The position numbers and the translations under genes are program-made. 64,000 nt of DNA from Stromatinia cepivora (Eukaryota > Ascomycota > Leotiomycetes > Helotiales > Sclerotiniaceae), in the NCBI GenBank assembly GCA_014898415.1, contig RCTD01000021.1, positions 1-64,000 of the forward strand, given 5' to 3'. A model generated the notes under the pieces. The model searched no databases. It had not been told where the DNA came from and worked only from the letters and a program-made list of their open reading frames with translations. This document shows positions 47,074 through 57,890 of the stretch, piece after piece (position 1 is the stretch's first letter; every line of letters starts with the position of its first letter).

Positions 47074-49644
47074 TCAAGCCGTCGGGTCACTTTCCGGCAA
47101 CTGTTCCTCATTTAGACGATGTAATCCTTCCACGGGTATTTCTACACCCTTCACTGGATGTAATAACATGGGCGGTAAGCACATTCGGCCTTCTCCGCCT
47201 CTCATGTCATTGACATGTTGCCCATTTCTGCCTTCATTAACAGTTGTTTCAAATTCTTCACCTCCTTCATTATCAACCTTGAAACCGAGCCATCTTCGCC
47301 ATAGATTGGGTGCGAATCCAGTGTTGTAGAACCAAGTCATTCCGCGGAGGTTGTGTTCTCGGTCACCAAATACAGAGGTTCGTGCCCCACCGGTTGCGCC
47401 ATTTCTCCCTCCGTTCATAATGCTTGCAAGGTACTCGGTTGGCCATTCACGATCAACGAACATTGGATGAGGGACAGAGACTGCTTTGTAACCGTGATGT
47501 AAGGCGGTCGTTGGAGCCCACATTTCCGTAAAAGCATGATGCTTCATAAATGTGGTTTCACGATGCATAGTATTAAGTAGTTTGCGGGACATCCTCGCAG
47601 CTGCAATGATGGTCGCTCGGCGAGGTGGTAAACCTCCAGTGAGATTATAGCCTGTGATATCTTCTGCAAGAATCCAGGTAGTTCCATCCGGATCAAAAAG
47701 TGGGTTAAACACAACTAGGTCAGCATCTTCACCAACACCCCACGTATATTTGTCCTTGTCGTAGCTAGTAGGAGGCACGGGATCATTCTCAGTCTCAAAC
47801 CAGTCATCTAGATTTGAAGGACGCTCGGGTCCCCAAACTGGCTTCTCGCCTTTGCGCACCGGTCCGCTCTTCTCGCCCTTTTGACCGTTTATGCCCGACC
47901 ACATATTGTTTGGGTTGTCGGTCCCAATCTCGGTTTGGACACGAACCATTTGTTTGAAATCTTCCCATGTGCCATGAACCTCTGGGACATAGAATCTACT
48001 ATTACGCTCCCAAAGTCCTTTTCGGGGCTGCTCCTTTGTCCAGGCATCAATTTTCGAAAGGAAGTGATACCAGTGGCCAGTATATCGAATATCAACCTCC
48101 CATTCCCAGAAGAAATCGTATTCCTGATGATTATGAGCAAACCATTGCATTGCCATCTGAAGTCCCCGATAAGATCCATGAACCGGTAGACCACGAATAA
48201 AGGTGTCAAACAAGCCTTGGTAGAGCATAAGCATTTGAGTCTCACTCCAGAATGTCGCAATACCAACAAATTCTTCAGGTAGACAATCTTTCAAATGTTG
48301 TTGATATGTTTCTTCATCTGCGAATACAGGATGCACGGCAGAGTCCTTGACTTGAACCAAGAGATGGACATCATATTGGCCACCTGAACCAATAGAAACC
48401 TCGGATATCAACGCTCTCAGCGCCATAATGTCCTCCTCTCGCCACACATATTCATCCCAGAGTCGAATGACAAATGCAGTTCGTGGAAGGTATTTTTTGG
48501 GTGGTATTGCGACGACCCCAGAGGTGGTATCGACTGCGTTTGAAGTGGTGTTGGGAACGGATTCGACCAACTCATCCCTTTTTAGTAGAGCACTATCTTT
48601 CTGTTCGGTAAGAGTTGAAAAGGTCGTGGGCTTTTTAACGACCGGCTCGATTGGTTGAAACCGTGCCGCATTTCTTTGATGGCATCTCCTCTGAGCATCG
48701 GCCCAATCAACCTTTCTGTAGTCAACCTGACCAGAATGCATCTTCTCGGCGTTTGAATTATCTGCCCAGACAGCGTCTGAGCCTTCCATTTCTCCATGTT
48801 GGCCCGTTCCAGTACCCCCATATCTTAAACCATATCCATAACCGTAAGGTCCTAATCTGCCATATCGCTCGAAACAAATATCTTCTGGTAAGCCGAGAAC
48901 TTCGTAGGAACCCATGATATGGTTCGGGAACCCACTTGGTCTGCCTTCGTAATATTGTAGTCGTGGCGCACGCACAGTATTCTCGCGATCAAGGAAGCAC
49001 TCTTGAACGGGCGCATAGTCATCATTGAAAACGCCGGATGCTATGTCAGTATATGGCTGAAATGGTTTACTAGCCGGAAGACTGCGCGCAGGTGTAGCTG
49101 TATCCTCGATTGAGGCCTTATTCTGCAGAGGCAACTCATCCTCCTCACGAGGATACTCTGGTTTGTTCTCAGAAAGCGGGACCAATGTCCTTATTCCACC
49201 GTAGTATCGGGATAAAAATGGGAATGATTCCCAAAGCGGAGGAGGTGGTGGTGCTAATGCATGACCTTCTTGAACTTTTTGCGTTGATATATGGCTCATT
49301 CGCACCAAACTTAGCATAAATATAACAATGGTAGATATCATGGCTAAACATAGATATCTCATAACCTTAGGAGGTAATCTTCTTGGAGCTGGTCGTTGTG
49401 TGGCTGTATTTGCTCTTTTCCGCAGTATTGGAGCATTGGAATGGTATGAATTCGAAGTCTCTCTTGAGGAGGAAGGCGATGATGGATAGGAGGAATAGTC
49501 CGTATCCTCCTCGTCGGATTCGTCATGGTGCCCATACTTCTCAGTATCATAATCTCGAGACGGCTCTTCTTGGATAGGTATGCCTGAATATTGCGTATGT
49601 CGTTTGGTAGCCTTAAGGGGATTAAAGGAATTGAAGCCCGCCAT
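47074..49644 (-). CDS. DUF3405 type II membrane protein
   Basis: A single-exon protein of 856 residues that matches the fungal DUF3405 family, whose molecular function is not established; glycosyltransferase-like activity is often suspected. The start is the ATG at 49644 (ataATGGCGGGC), five codons inside a longer non-ATG frame. The N-terminal ~90 residues are polar and Ser/Asp/Glu-rich. A single membrane anchor follows (VMRYLCLAMISTIVIFMLSLV, about residues 94-115), implying Golgi or ER type II topology. The large lumenal part carries typical family blocks: TAFVIRLWDEYVWREEDI, YDVHLLVQVKDS, YDFFWEWEVDIRYTGHW, HHAFTEMWAPTTALHHGYKA and a C-terminal GMTWFYNTGFAPNLWRRWLG. The WEWEVDIRYTG block with paired acids resembles a metal/nucleotide-sugar site, but that is a guess. 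Confidence 0.88.
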   Translation of the reverse strand: MAGFNSFNPLKATKRHTQYSGIPIQEEPSRDYDTEKYGHHDESDEEDTDYSSYPSSPSSSRETSNSYHSNAPILRKRANTATQRPAPRRLPPKVMRYLCLAMISTIVIFMLSLVRMSHISTQKVQEGHALAPPPPPLWESFPFLSRYYGGIRTLVPLSENKPEYPREEDELPLQNKASIEDTATPARSLPASKPFQPYTDIASGVFNDDYAPVQECFLDRENTVRAPRLQYYEGRPSGFPNHIMGSYEVLGLPEDICFERYGRLGPYGYGYGLRYGGTGTGQHGEMEGSDAVWADNSNAEKMHSGQVDYRKVDWADAQRRCHQRNAARFQPIEPVVKKPTTFSTLTEQKDSALLKRDELVESVPNTTSNAVDTTSGVVAIPPKKYLPRTAFVIRLWDEYVWREEDIMALRALISEVSIGSGGQYDVHLLVQVKDSAVHPVFADEETYQQHLKDCLPEEFVGIATFWSETQMLMLYQGLFDTFIRGLPVHGSYRGLQMAMQWFAHNHQEYDFFWEWEVDIRYTGHWYHFLSKIDAWTKEQPRKGLWERNSRFYVPEVHGTWEDFKQMVRVQTEIGTDNPNNMWSGINGQKGEKSGPVRKGEKPVWGPERPSNLDDWFETENDPVPPTSYDKDKYTWGVGEDADLVVFNPLFDPDGTTWILAEDITGYNLTGGLPPRRATIIAAARMSRKLLNTMHRETTFMKHHAFTEMWAPTTALHHGYKAVSVPHPMFVDREWPTEYLASIMNGGRNGATGGARTSVFGDREHNLRGMTWFYNTGFAPNLWRRWLGFKVDNEGGEEFETTVNEGRNGQHVNDMRGGEGRMCLPPMLLHPVKGVEIPVEGLHRLNEEQLPESDPTA

Positions 49645-52600
49645 TATGGCTCTGGCCAATATTTACAATTGAAGAAACTCGATGGGATGTGTCTAACTTG
49701 TTATCGCGAAACCAAATATTATTTCTATCCAGCAGTATAATTGATCAGTAACATTTCATGCTTGTGTATGCTTGTCGGAAATATTTACTCACTCATTGAA
49801 GGTTAGCCCATGAGGCGATTGTGATAGGTTGAGATGTGCTTTTTCAGGAATCGACAAAAATAGAGAGGTTTAGTAACTTGAAGGGGTGGGTCGAAGTTGT
49901 ATGTATGATGTACCGTTGTATAAAGTAATGGTGGCGGTAACAAAATTCGAAAAAGTTCCGTTGCACGGCAACCAACTCCGATTACCCTCGCTAACATGAG
50001 ATATGGACAAAATCAAGAAAGCTTAACAGCCTTTTGCCTCAGCCTTGCCTCAGCCTTGCATTAGCTTAAATGGTAGTACAGATGATCAGAAAATCATTAG
50101 CGAATGAATGATTTGTCTCAAGGGTGTATAAATAACCAAATTCCCAACTTTCAAGGACTAAATGAAAGTTAGGTTTGCATCCAAAGGAACAATGAGTTCC
50201 TGAGTAGGGCCTGGCCTATATTCACTATGTAGTATTTATGAATCCAATCTTACTCTCTTCTTGATGTATATCGCCGTGGAATACTACGCCTCTTCAATTG
50301 AGCCTAAATCCACACGGCTTCCAACAATTATAAAGAGAAATTCATCGTTCCCCATGATTCTGTCTGTAGAACTCCAAGAAGACTCGAATGTAGAAGGAGC
50401 TTCTGAATATTTATAGTTAGGTCGCACATTTTTGGTAGACCTGGTTTCTATTTACTATCCACCCAACGGTGGATGAAACATTCGACCTCAAGACACGATT
50501 ATCATTGATGATACTAGAAGATTGCAATGACCGTTGGTTGATCTTTCGACCTCTACGGTAGTGCATCGGCCAAGATCTGGAGCTTTTGACTTTTCCCGAT
50601 TTACTGAGATAATGCTACCGGTGTAGTGGCGAGAACTGATACATAACGCTACGCTTACCCGTAAAAATGCGGCGATGATCAGACTAAAGATGGAGCCTAT
50701 GGTAAGAGCTTCTTCCAGATGCTTTCCTTTTTGGATGCTGAGCCTGTCCCTGTCTCGGTCATCTTTTCCATCGGATGGACACCTACTCCGCATATCTGCG
50801 AGAAGAAACAAATAGCGTCCAGAAGCAAGTATGCCGATAAGCTCGTACGATTTACTACTATCGTATATAAAATGAACATTTCTTCTGACGTGTCCATCTG
50901 TTCTCCGTAATTTATGTGCCCAAGGGTTGCGACGTGGAATTCTCGGCAACACACAAAAGGCCCGGTACGATGCTGCTGCTACCGTACAGACTTTCAACAT
51001 TAATGATAATTTTGAATTTGGGAATGGAAGCTGAGACGTGGGGTTTTATCTTTCTCTCAAAAGCCCTTTGGGATCATGGGTGTGCATTTTGACTTTTTGA
51101 GAATTCCCCACATGAATCTAGTCCCAACTCTTAGTAAATCGAGATTGAGGGGAAGGCCGGATGAGGGTCCTCTTCGCTACCCCTATAATCCAGACTTCTC
51201 AACTAGCCAGCCTCCCGGGTTCTGATTTCCATGCACTTTATCAACGATACCGGTCTGTAGGATGCAGCAAGCAGATATATCCACATGACTCTAAAATTCA
51301 GGGTCCAAAACACTTTGGATTGAGAAATCCCAAGTGAAACCGGGAAGATGGTTCCATTATTCCCACTGGCCATACAAAAATTAAACCTTCAATGTTCCTG
51401 ATGCAAGAACAACGCTGAGTCATGCAAGCCGTGCATAAGCGCATTCTTTATCTTGGGATTTGCTCAGCTGATTTACCAAAACTAAGCTCGGAAAATCTCC
51501 AAGGCATGAACAGCCACATAGATCCGGGGTAAGACTTACGCATTAAAGGGTTTTAGCTAAGAAATACACTAGCTAACTCTTACCGATCTTGTCTAATATG
51601 GCAAGCTGTAGTGGAAAGTTAAAGGGGGGACATTCCTCTTTCGTTTGCCGAAGATTCTACGGGCTTGTTTTTTGAAGAAGGTCGGGCCCGAGCTTTAACA
51701 ACTTTCCTCATCTTTTTGAAAATTTGCATCAACCCACCCACACGTTACACAACTTTGAAATTGAAGATTGGATTGTAATTTAATTGATAAATATTAAAAT
51801 ATTAAAAAATATTTTTTTATAAATAACTTTTGATATAGAAATATACTTTATTAAATCTTTAACTCTCTTCAAAAATAAATCAGAGTACGAAGTAAATGTA
51901 AAAAATAAAAGTTCTTTCTTATCGATTTGTATTTTTATATCCTATAGAAATAAAACTAGTTTTCTTTTAAAAGAGTATAATGAATTAATATAATATTGAA
52001 AATCTTATTCTCGATTAGTTCGATAATTGAAGTCGATCATAAATACTAATAATAGTATAAGTAATAACTAATAATATATTCTCAAATCGATTATTGATCT
52101 GATATTAAAATTCAGCACCATTTATCACTGAATATACTAAATGGGTAATGATGTGATAAGCGAAACTATCCGACTATAGAACCACTCATTTGTCTTCGCT
52201 AGCTTATTTCTTAACTAAAAACCTAATGCCTCTTCAGAAAAGATTCAGACCACAAAGCCAAAATAAGATTACACGAGACAAAACGGCACCAATTCTACAT
52301 GATCCGATTCAAAGGCCTTTTATCTAACCTGTGGCGAATGTTTCCCCATGGCACACACTGAAGCAACCATTCAGGGAGTGCATAAGGTAAGGGAACTCCG
52401 TTCCACGTCAACTGATATGATGATCTTGGTGTTCCAATCAAATCATGTCTGTGTTACAAGCTCGTGACAAGCATCATCGCAGATGGCGGTCAATTTCAAT
52501 ATTTTGATGCAGGAACAACACTTATTCTCTGACTTCATATGAATTAATATTCGTTGGAGCTCCATCCAATTGCATCGAATCGCATCAATGAATAACATTT

Positions 52601-53647
52601 GCATGTTCTAATCAATGAGCTCATCTCAATTAAGGGTCGTGGCAATCCTTCTGGCACCTGCAATTACAACCACCTATATCAATGCAAAGAAACCGTTGTA
52701 TCAAAACCGGTACCGGTGCGTACTATTTCATTAGTTTTGACTCTTGAGGAGTTATCTCCAAGACAATGTGGGCCCCCAATAAATAAATCCATCTTTCAAC
52801 GTCAGCTCTTCTTGGTAGCCACTACTGCAATACATTCCATACCGCTACACCTACATTTTCTCATGATATTTATCTACCAGACACTTTCATACTTTTGCCC
52901 AAAGCTTTCAAGTTTAAATCAATCAAACTCTCCTTAGTGGGAAGCTACTATCCACTTTATGTCTCTTTCCGCTCTTATAATTATCAAACCTTTTCTCCTC
53001 CCCTTTATCCTTTCATATACCTAGTAATCAACCTGTCAAATATAGTTTTATTATTAACTCTACATAAAGTGTTGAAAATTACAATCCGCAATAAACCCAA
53101 GCCAAGGCTAAGATCAGGAGACCAGGAAGCAATGCAATGTTGATGCCGGTCTGACACTGATTGATAGGTCATTTGAAAGACCTGATATTGAACAAACAAG
53201 AACATTCCGAACTATAAATAAGAACTATATCACCACTTCAAAATCACCAAGTGATAGAATTCTTTCAATCCTCAATAACACTTCGAATCAAGAAACGCAC
53301 ACTCTTCATCAGCAGGTTGATAATTTCATTGAGCACTTCCACATTTCTCTTGAGATATCTAACAACAACCTTTCCGAACTCCTACTCATCGATTATCAAG
53401 ACGAATTCCCGCATCTTCAACTTCAATCCAACTATCCTCACGAGATCACCCACGGGATCACCCACGAGATCATTCACCTCATTTCTGCTGTTCCACACGT
53501 GATTATTAGATCACATCTCCTCTACTCTTATTACTTCCGCATAGCATTGCAGCTACTGTCTTTTAAACCCTACTCAAAACTTAGAAGTCACTTCCTGGTC
53601 AGTTCTTTCCTCACGATTACCATGTATTTACTAATGATCTTCAGACC
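49645..53647. other. Gene-poor stretch (4 kb)
   Basis: No supported gene. A 170-codon frame at 50488-51000 (-) starts with ATG but has no domain and ordinary non-coding composition. The segment 51760-52140 is extremely AT-rich (listed separately). 53430-53480 has a 15-base tandem around CACGAGATCACC. The 53150-53640 part is CT-rich and probably is promoter and leader of the next gene. Confidence 0.5.
51760..52140. repeat. AT-rich island, RIP-like relic
   Basis: About 380 bases that are over 80% A+T, full of TpA steps and A/T runs, sharply different from its flanks, with no reading frame on either strand. Known: repeat-induced point mutation turns transposon copies in such fungi into AT-rich TpA-loaded DNA. 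Inferred: this is such a relic. No terminal repeats are visible. Confidence 0.5.
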
Positions 53648-54622
53648 ATGAATGGCTCCGCCACAACCACTGAGGCCGCAGTAGCCATCCGAGAACGTCA
53701 TCCTACACACGATGTCCTAGAAATACCAATGGGTCTTACACAACAAGACATCATTCAGATCACTCTTACTGGACCAGGTCTCATCCTCACCATCCTAGGT
53801 ATCATCATCAGTATCAACCTTTTCCAGCCATCCCTAACCTGCACCATCATCGCCTTGGCACCAATACCATGGATCATCTACAACGATTACCACAACTTCA
53901 TATCCTTAGGTCCAGGAGGAACTCCCTCTACTCTACTTGGATATGTCAAAATCACATATCTCCGCATTTTCGCTCTTTCCGATCCGTACAGCCCGCCAAT
54001 TGTCTCCGATGATACATATCCTACCATCGGTTACATTCAACGCGCTCGTCCCCACCTTCCTATCCGCAGTGGCCCACGTCCCAAAGTCGCCGGTATCGCT
54101 CCCCAGAGACAAATAAGCCAGTACGGTTCTCGAGCCATGTATCAACTTCTCCGCATCAGCCTCAATAATCTCGCACACCGACACTCCGACAAATTGAAGA
54201 CGGACGTGTCATGTTTTGAAAAGAAAGGACTTGCACTCTTCTCCCTCGATCCCATCAACACCACCTGCAAGGGAGAAATCTGTCATGTGCATCATAGCGA
54301 CAATAGTTTCCACATGAACCTACACCCTAACGATGCCAAAGTTATTCTGGAAAAGGGTTGGGGAGAAAGACATCCAATGGCTGGTGCTTCTACACCAAGA
54401 ACCATTTCTAATTTCCTGTCCTATCTTCCAAAATCTCTATCCGCATGGTTCTCACCAAGAGTTGTCCCGGATCAATTCGTTCTGATATATGCACCGAGGA
54501 ATAGAGAGGAGCTACAAGTTGTATGCCACATTATCGAGGCGGCTACATTTTGGGTCAGTGGTGAGCAAGTGACACTTCCTATCGAGAGTGTCCCGTTGGC
54601 TGAGGAACCTGTTGGTGCTTAA
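53648..54622 (+). CDS. Luciferase-domain-like membrane protein
   Basis: A single-exon protein of 324 residues of a fungal family usually annotated as 'luciferase domain-containing'; the name is historical and gives no evidence for light production. Two hydrophobic segments near the N-terminus (GPGLILTILGIIISINLF, about residues 41-58, and CTIIALAPIPWIIY, about 66-80) anchor it in a membrane. The domain covers about residues 205-310, with ICHVHHSDNSFHMNLHPNDAK, then VILEKGWGERHPMAG, then PDQFVLIYAPRNREELQVV. The conserved His cluster (HVHHS, HMNLHP) and the GWGERHPMAG block are typical. Pro/Ile-rich linker between anchor and domain. The start ATG at 53648 is the first in the frame. Molecular function is unknown. 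Confidence 0.75.
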   Translation: MNGSATTTEAAVAIRERHPTHDVLEIPMGLTQQDIIQITLTGPGLILTILGIIISINLFQPSLTCTIIALAPIPWIIYNDYHNFISLGPGGTPSTLLGYVKITYLRIFALSDPYSPPIVSDDTYPTIGYIQRARPHLPIRSGPRPKVAGIAPQRQISQYGSRAMYQLLRISLNNLAHRHSDKLKTDVSCFEKKGLALFSLDPINTTCKGEICHVHHSDNSFHMNLHPNDAKVILEKGWGERHPMAGASTPRTISNFLSYLPKSLSAWFSPRVVPDQFVLIYAPRNREELQVVCHIIEAATFWVSGEQVTLPIESVPLAEEPVGA

Positions 54623-55157
54623 TACTTTTCACTTGAGAGTTGGTTGGAGAATGAAATTACGATTATGGTGGGAATAGGGTGGAGGGTAGATGAAATGAAG
54701 TGGCAGTGTGGTAGGAAATAATGATGGCTTACATGGAGTGCACGACATGAAATTGGTAGATTAACGCAGGAGTATGGGGTCAAAATCGCTGTTTTTGCAT
54801 ATATCAGGAAATACCCTTAAATTGCATTCCATCGCGTTGGTTTATAGCTTACTCTATTGCTATCAATGCATCATACTAGCTGCTAGCTCATCAAATTCAG
54901 AATGGTAATATATCAACATCGCGTGGTATCAATTTTCCTGTAAATCGGTGTTTCAATTTCTGGTATGTTATTTAAAATGGTATAAAAATTGTAAAGAAAT
55001 CCTAAACCCCAAATCCAATGCTTAAAGAGTGAGTGTATATCATCATCCATCTTTGCACAACTCACGCTCATGCTCCAAAACGCATCCACAAAAATCAATG
55101 GGCCCAATATGACAAAAGGAAAATAGGTACGCCAGTGGATAAGCAGGAGGTCCAAAT
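54623..55157. other. Convergent intergenic region
   Basis: 3' flanks of two convergent genes; nothing of note. A minus-strand frame at 54913-55155 is hydrophobic but without a family match. Confidence 0.4.
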
Positions 55158-56541
55158 CTAAGACCTCCTTGCATCACATTCTTCAAGGAACTTGTATATT
55201 CCTTCTAAGCCTTCATATTCCTCCGATACAGATGGATGTTCGGTGATCTTTGTAAAATATGCGGAACCGCTTTCGCTGATATCTTCTTCCATTGTTCCAT
55301 AATCTTCAATCCAGGGGTTTTCCGAGAATTCTTCGAGAATATCTTCATATTCATCTTGATCAGGAGAAGGGGAACTAGTTTGTAGACAGTGTGATGAAGG
55401 GCGTGAGAGCAATTCTGCTTCGGTAGTAGGCGCGAAAGGAAATAGAAGAGCCATCTGTGTTCCCACGGCAGAATCAAAATCGGCATCCTGATATACAATT
55501 CCACGTTGCACGCCGACTTCATCGCAGAGACGCTCTACAGATTCGGCATCACAGCCTGGAAACCTGACACGCAGTATGTGGTTGTTTTCGAGGGTTATGG
55601 GGAGATCGCCGAGAGAGGACAGCTTTTTGAGGTCGTTCATTGTTACTGCGAGATCTTTTAGAGCGCGGGAGAAATCGACGGAGAGAATGTCGAGGAAGCC
55701 GGATGTGTTGAGGGATGGGGCGGCCTGTGACATCTTTTGAGTTCCGAAGGGGAGGGCTCCGGCGAGAGGGGATAGAGCGGTGACAGTTGGGTTAACAGAG
55801 AAATCGATATAGGAGCCTGGGGCAACTTTGGAGACAGATTGGATCTTGCGGGCTGTTTCTTCTTGAAGGGAAGAGACCGCTCTGTAGCGTTTCTCGCCCA
55901 TAGGAGTCATACCATCGAATTGAGCTTTTTGGCCAGAAAGGAAGAATGCTCGGACAGCTTGTGAGACATTGTTAACCACTTGTGCTGGAGCAGCAGGTGT
56001 GTGGGAAAAGTATCGAGCACCTGCTCTTCCACCTCCTAAAGTATAACCTCCTGCTGTTCTAGGGAGAGCTCCACCAGTTAAGTTTGGTCGGAGAGTTGAG
56101 GCAAATGGAGCTCGTGCTGTGAGACGTGATACAGCGGTTGCGGTGTTTGATTTTGGGAATGAGGCACGGTCATATTTAACAGCTTGTCCGCTGGTGCTCA
56201 TAAAACGACGTACAGCGGTATTGACAGCACTCTGGGTTGTATACCATCGTCCCTTGTTTTGACGGAGGAGGGCCGCTGGATGAATGGGATGACGAGGTGA
56301 GCTTCTTACGAAAATTGGTTGAAGTTCTGCTGTGACAGGTTTGTTGGTAACATCTTTGATACGTAATTTAATGAGTTTCGTAGTTCGTTGAACTACATTC
56401 CTGTAATAGATATTAGAATACTATGTTACATTGACGGCAACGAGGACATTGGAATTTCCCGTGGAGAAAGTTGGATTTGGTAGTAACTTACTTTAGCATC
56501 CTCATGGCTATAGGTGCCCAGATGCCTCCGGACGACGCCAT
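55158..56541 (-). CDS. Conserved fungal protein, mitochondrial-looking N-terminus
   Basis: Exons are 56541-56492 and 56400-55158; the join MASSGGIWAPIAMRMLK-NVVQRTTKLIKLRIKD keeps frame; 430 residues. The first 130 residues are basic, Arg/Ser/Thr-rich and contain RYFSHTPAAPAQ, as in mitochondrial targeting regions. The middle part reads VSQAVRAFFLSGQKAQFDGMTPMGEKRYRAVSS and GSYIDFSVNPTVTALSPL. The C-terminal tail is strongly acidic (DQDEYEDILEEFSENPW...). I recall similar fungal proteins carrying the name 'casein kinase II beta 2 subunit', but no CK2-beta zinc finger (paired CxxC) is present, so I do not adopt that function. It shares its upstream region with the snoRNA host gene. Confidence 0.78.
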
Positions 56542-56890
56542 GATGAATACTGTTTTATGAAGTTATTTACTCTTTGATTGTAAATGGAAATGGAAATGGG
56601 TTCATACCTTGAAGTCAAGACGGATCTTATCGGGGAATGTTATCGCCACTGCCCAGCCACATTGTGCATTGCGTGGCTTAGAAGCTAACTATTTCCAGCT
56701 TTAGTGCCATTTGTGCGCTAGTGATTAGCGCGAAATAAAAATTTTGATTTTGAGCATTAAAACTTTTCTTCCTCTGTCTGTTTCTTCCAATTGCAACCAT
56801 CCAACATTTGCAACGACAACAATATCTTCACTTTTCTCATGATTTGATTTTATTTATTGGTAAGCGATCTCTTCTCCATGCCAGTTTCAA

Positions 56891-56973
56891 TTGCCTCAAT
56901 GATGAACACAAACACATATTGAACAATCCAACTCTTACACCACAATGGAGATTTGTATTTTCTATCTGAGCAA
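56891..56973 (+). ncRNA. Box C/D snoRNA candidate A (25S guide)
   Basis: In intron A. Box C ATGATGA (56899-56905), box D CTGA (56966-56969), ends able to pair as TTGC (56891-56894) with GCAA (56970-56973). Between the boxes, TGAACAATCCAAC (56920-56932) is complementary to 25S rRNA GUUGGAUUGUUCA just before the A-loop region. Pairing can extend to 19 bases (56920-56938) with one mismatch. The D' box is not clear, so the exact methylated base is not predicted. The second antisense stretch before D (TTGTATTTTCTAT) has no target that I recall. Confidence 0.7.
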
Positions 56974-57133
56974 TCTTGATTTACATCATCAATTCAAATG
57001 CGACGCAGTTGAGCAGACAGCTAACTTCTATCTTAGACAGCTTCAATTGCTATTTTAATTCTTCCCGCCATTCGCACAAATTTTAATTCAAAAGGTTCGT
57101 ACATTTTTCCTCGCTCTCTTTTTGTACGCACCG

Positions 57134-57230
57134 TTGGGGGTGATGATGAAAACACATTGGAAAGGCATTCCTCAATCCGAATTATACTGTCGAATCTTTG
57201 CATTTAAGTTTCAGCCTTGTCTGACCCATC
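57134..57230 (+). ncRNA. snR41: Box C/D snoRNA candidate B (18S guide, snR41-like)
   Basis: In intron B. Box C GTGATGA (57140-57146, overlapping ATGATGA 57143-57149), box D CTGA (57221-57224), with GGG before C and CCC after D as terminal stem. Directly before D, TTTAAGTTTCAGCCTTG (57203-57219) is complementary without mismatch over 17 bases to the universal 18S segment CAAGGCTGAAACTTAAA. The fifth base upstream of D pairs with the first G of AAGGCTG. From memory this is the yeast Gm1126 site, guided by snR41. The symbol marks that correspondence only. Confidence 0.85.
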
Positions 57231-57586
57231 GTCCATTACTATTTATCATTGAAACATCTTTTCTGTGCCAAAGCTAACCATACATTGGCAATAGGTACAT
57301 ACACTTCCCCTTACCATCAATTCACTCGCATTACATGACGAACTTTGAACGAACGGGCGGACAGACTGCGCACTCCTGCTCCTACCTCTCATTAAAGCAA
57401 GGCGTACAAACCTTGTGAGGGGTAGACAGCTAGGAAGTGCTTGTTGAGAACTCGTCAGCTGATCTAATGCTCAATTGCTTCTGGATCATTTTGATATGCC
57501 GCTTGAGATAGAAACATTGATGCTAACATACCTTTCTTCTAGGTAAATATTGCAATCTTCTCCCCTATCGTTACACAGGACCATTG

Positions 57587-57668
57587 CATTGAAATGATGA
57601 AACTTATTCACACTGTTTGAAGTGGACTATGTCCGCTACTGAACGCACTATAAAAATCTGATTTAATG
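57587..57668 (+). ncRNA. Box C/D snoRNA candidate C (25S guide, snR51/snR67-like)
   Basis: In intron D. Box C ATGATGA (57594-57600), box D CTGA (57658-57661), another CTGA at 57639-57642. CATTGAA (57587-57593) and TTTAATG (57662-57668) flank the boxes and form a 7-base terminal stem with one G-T pair. TATTCACACTG (57605-57615), followed by a D'-like TTGA (57617-57620), is complementary to the fungal 25S segment CAGUGUGAAUA. In yeast, snR51 and snR67 guide methylation of two uridines there, as far as I recall. Confidence 0.8.
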
Positions 57669-57890
57669 AGGTATGCTTTACTCTTGTATGACATATAAGA
57701 CCAATGCTAACAATACCCTAGCCTGACATTTGCTTATGGTTCCTTGCATTTTGACTCCATCGAAATGATATTCGACTTTAGATAGCAATTGCTGATAATT
57801 TCATCTCGAATATAGACACTCCATTATTCTGAAGCTGTCGATAAAGTTATCTATTAAAATGTAAGCTACTTCTTTTCATTACCTCTCCAC

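Noticed and set aside
50488..51000. Minus-strand frame of 170 codons with an ATG
   Set aside because: A weak signal-peptide-like start but no domain and no supporting context; could be a small secreted protein, but I cannot support it.
52408..52531. ATGATGA and CTGA pair that could be another C/D snoRNA
   Set aside because: The boxes are about 110 bases apart, without terminal stem or recognised antisense element.
57671..57721. Separate 51-base intron with donor GTATGC in the host gene
   Set aside because: It would start 3 bases after the terminal stem of snoRNA candidate C and leave that snoRNA in an exon; an intron beginning upstream (57543 or shortly after) explains the snoRNA better. 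It remains possible as an alternative donor.
57765..57832. A fifth box C/D candidate (ATGATAT ... CTGA)
   Set aside because: The C-like box lacks the second GA needed for the K-turn, and neither antisense stretch matches an rRNA segment I recall.
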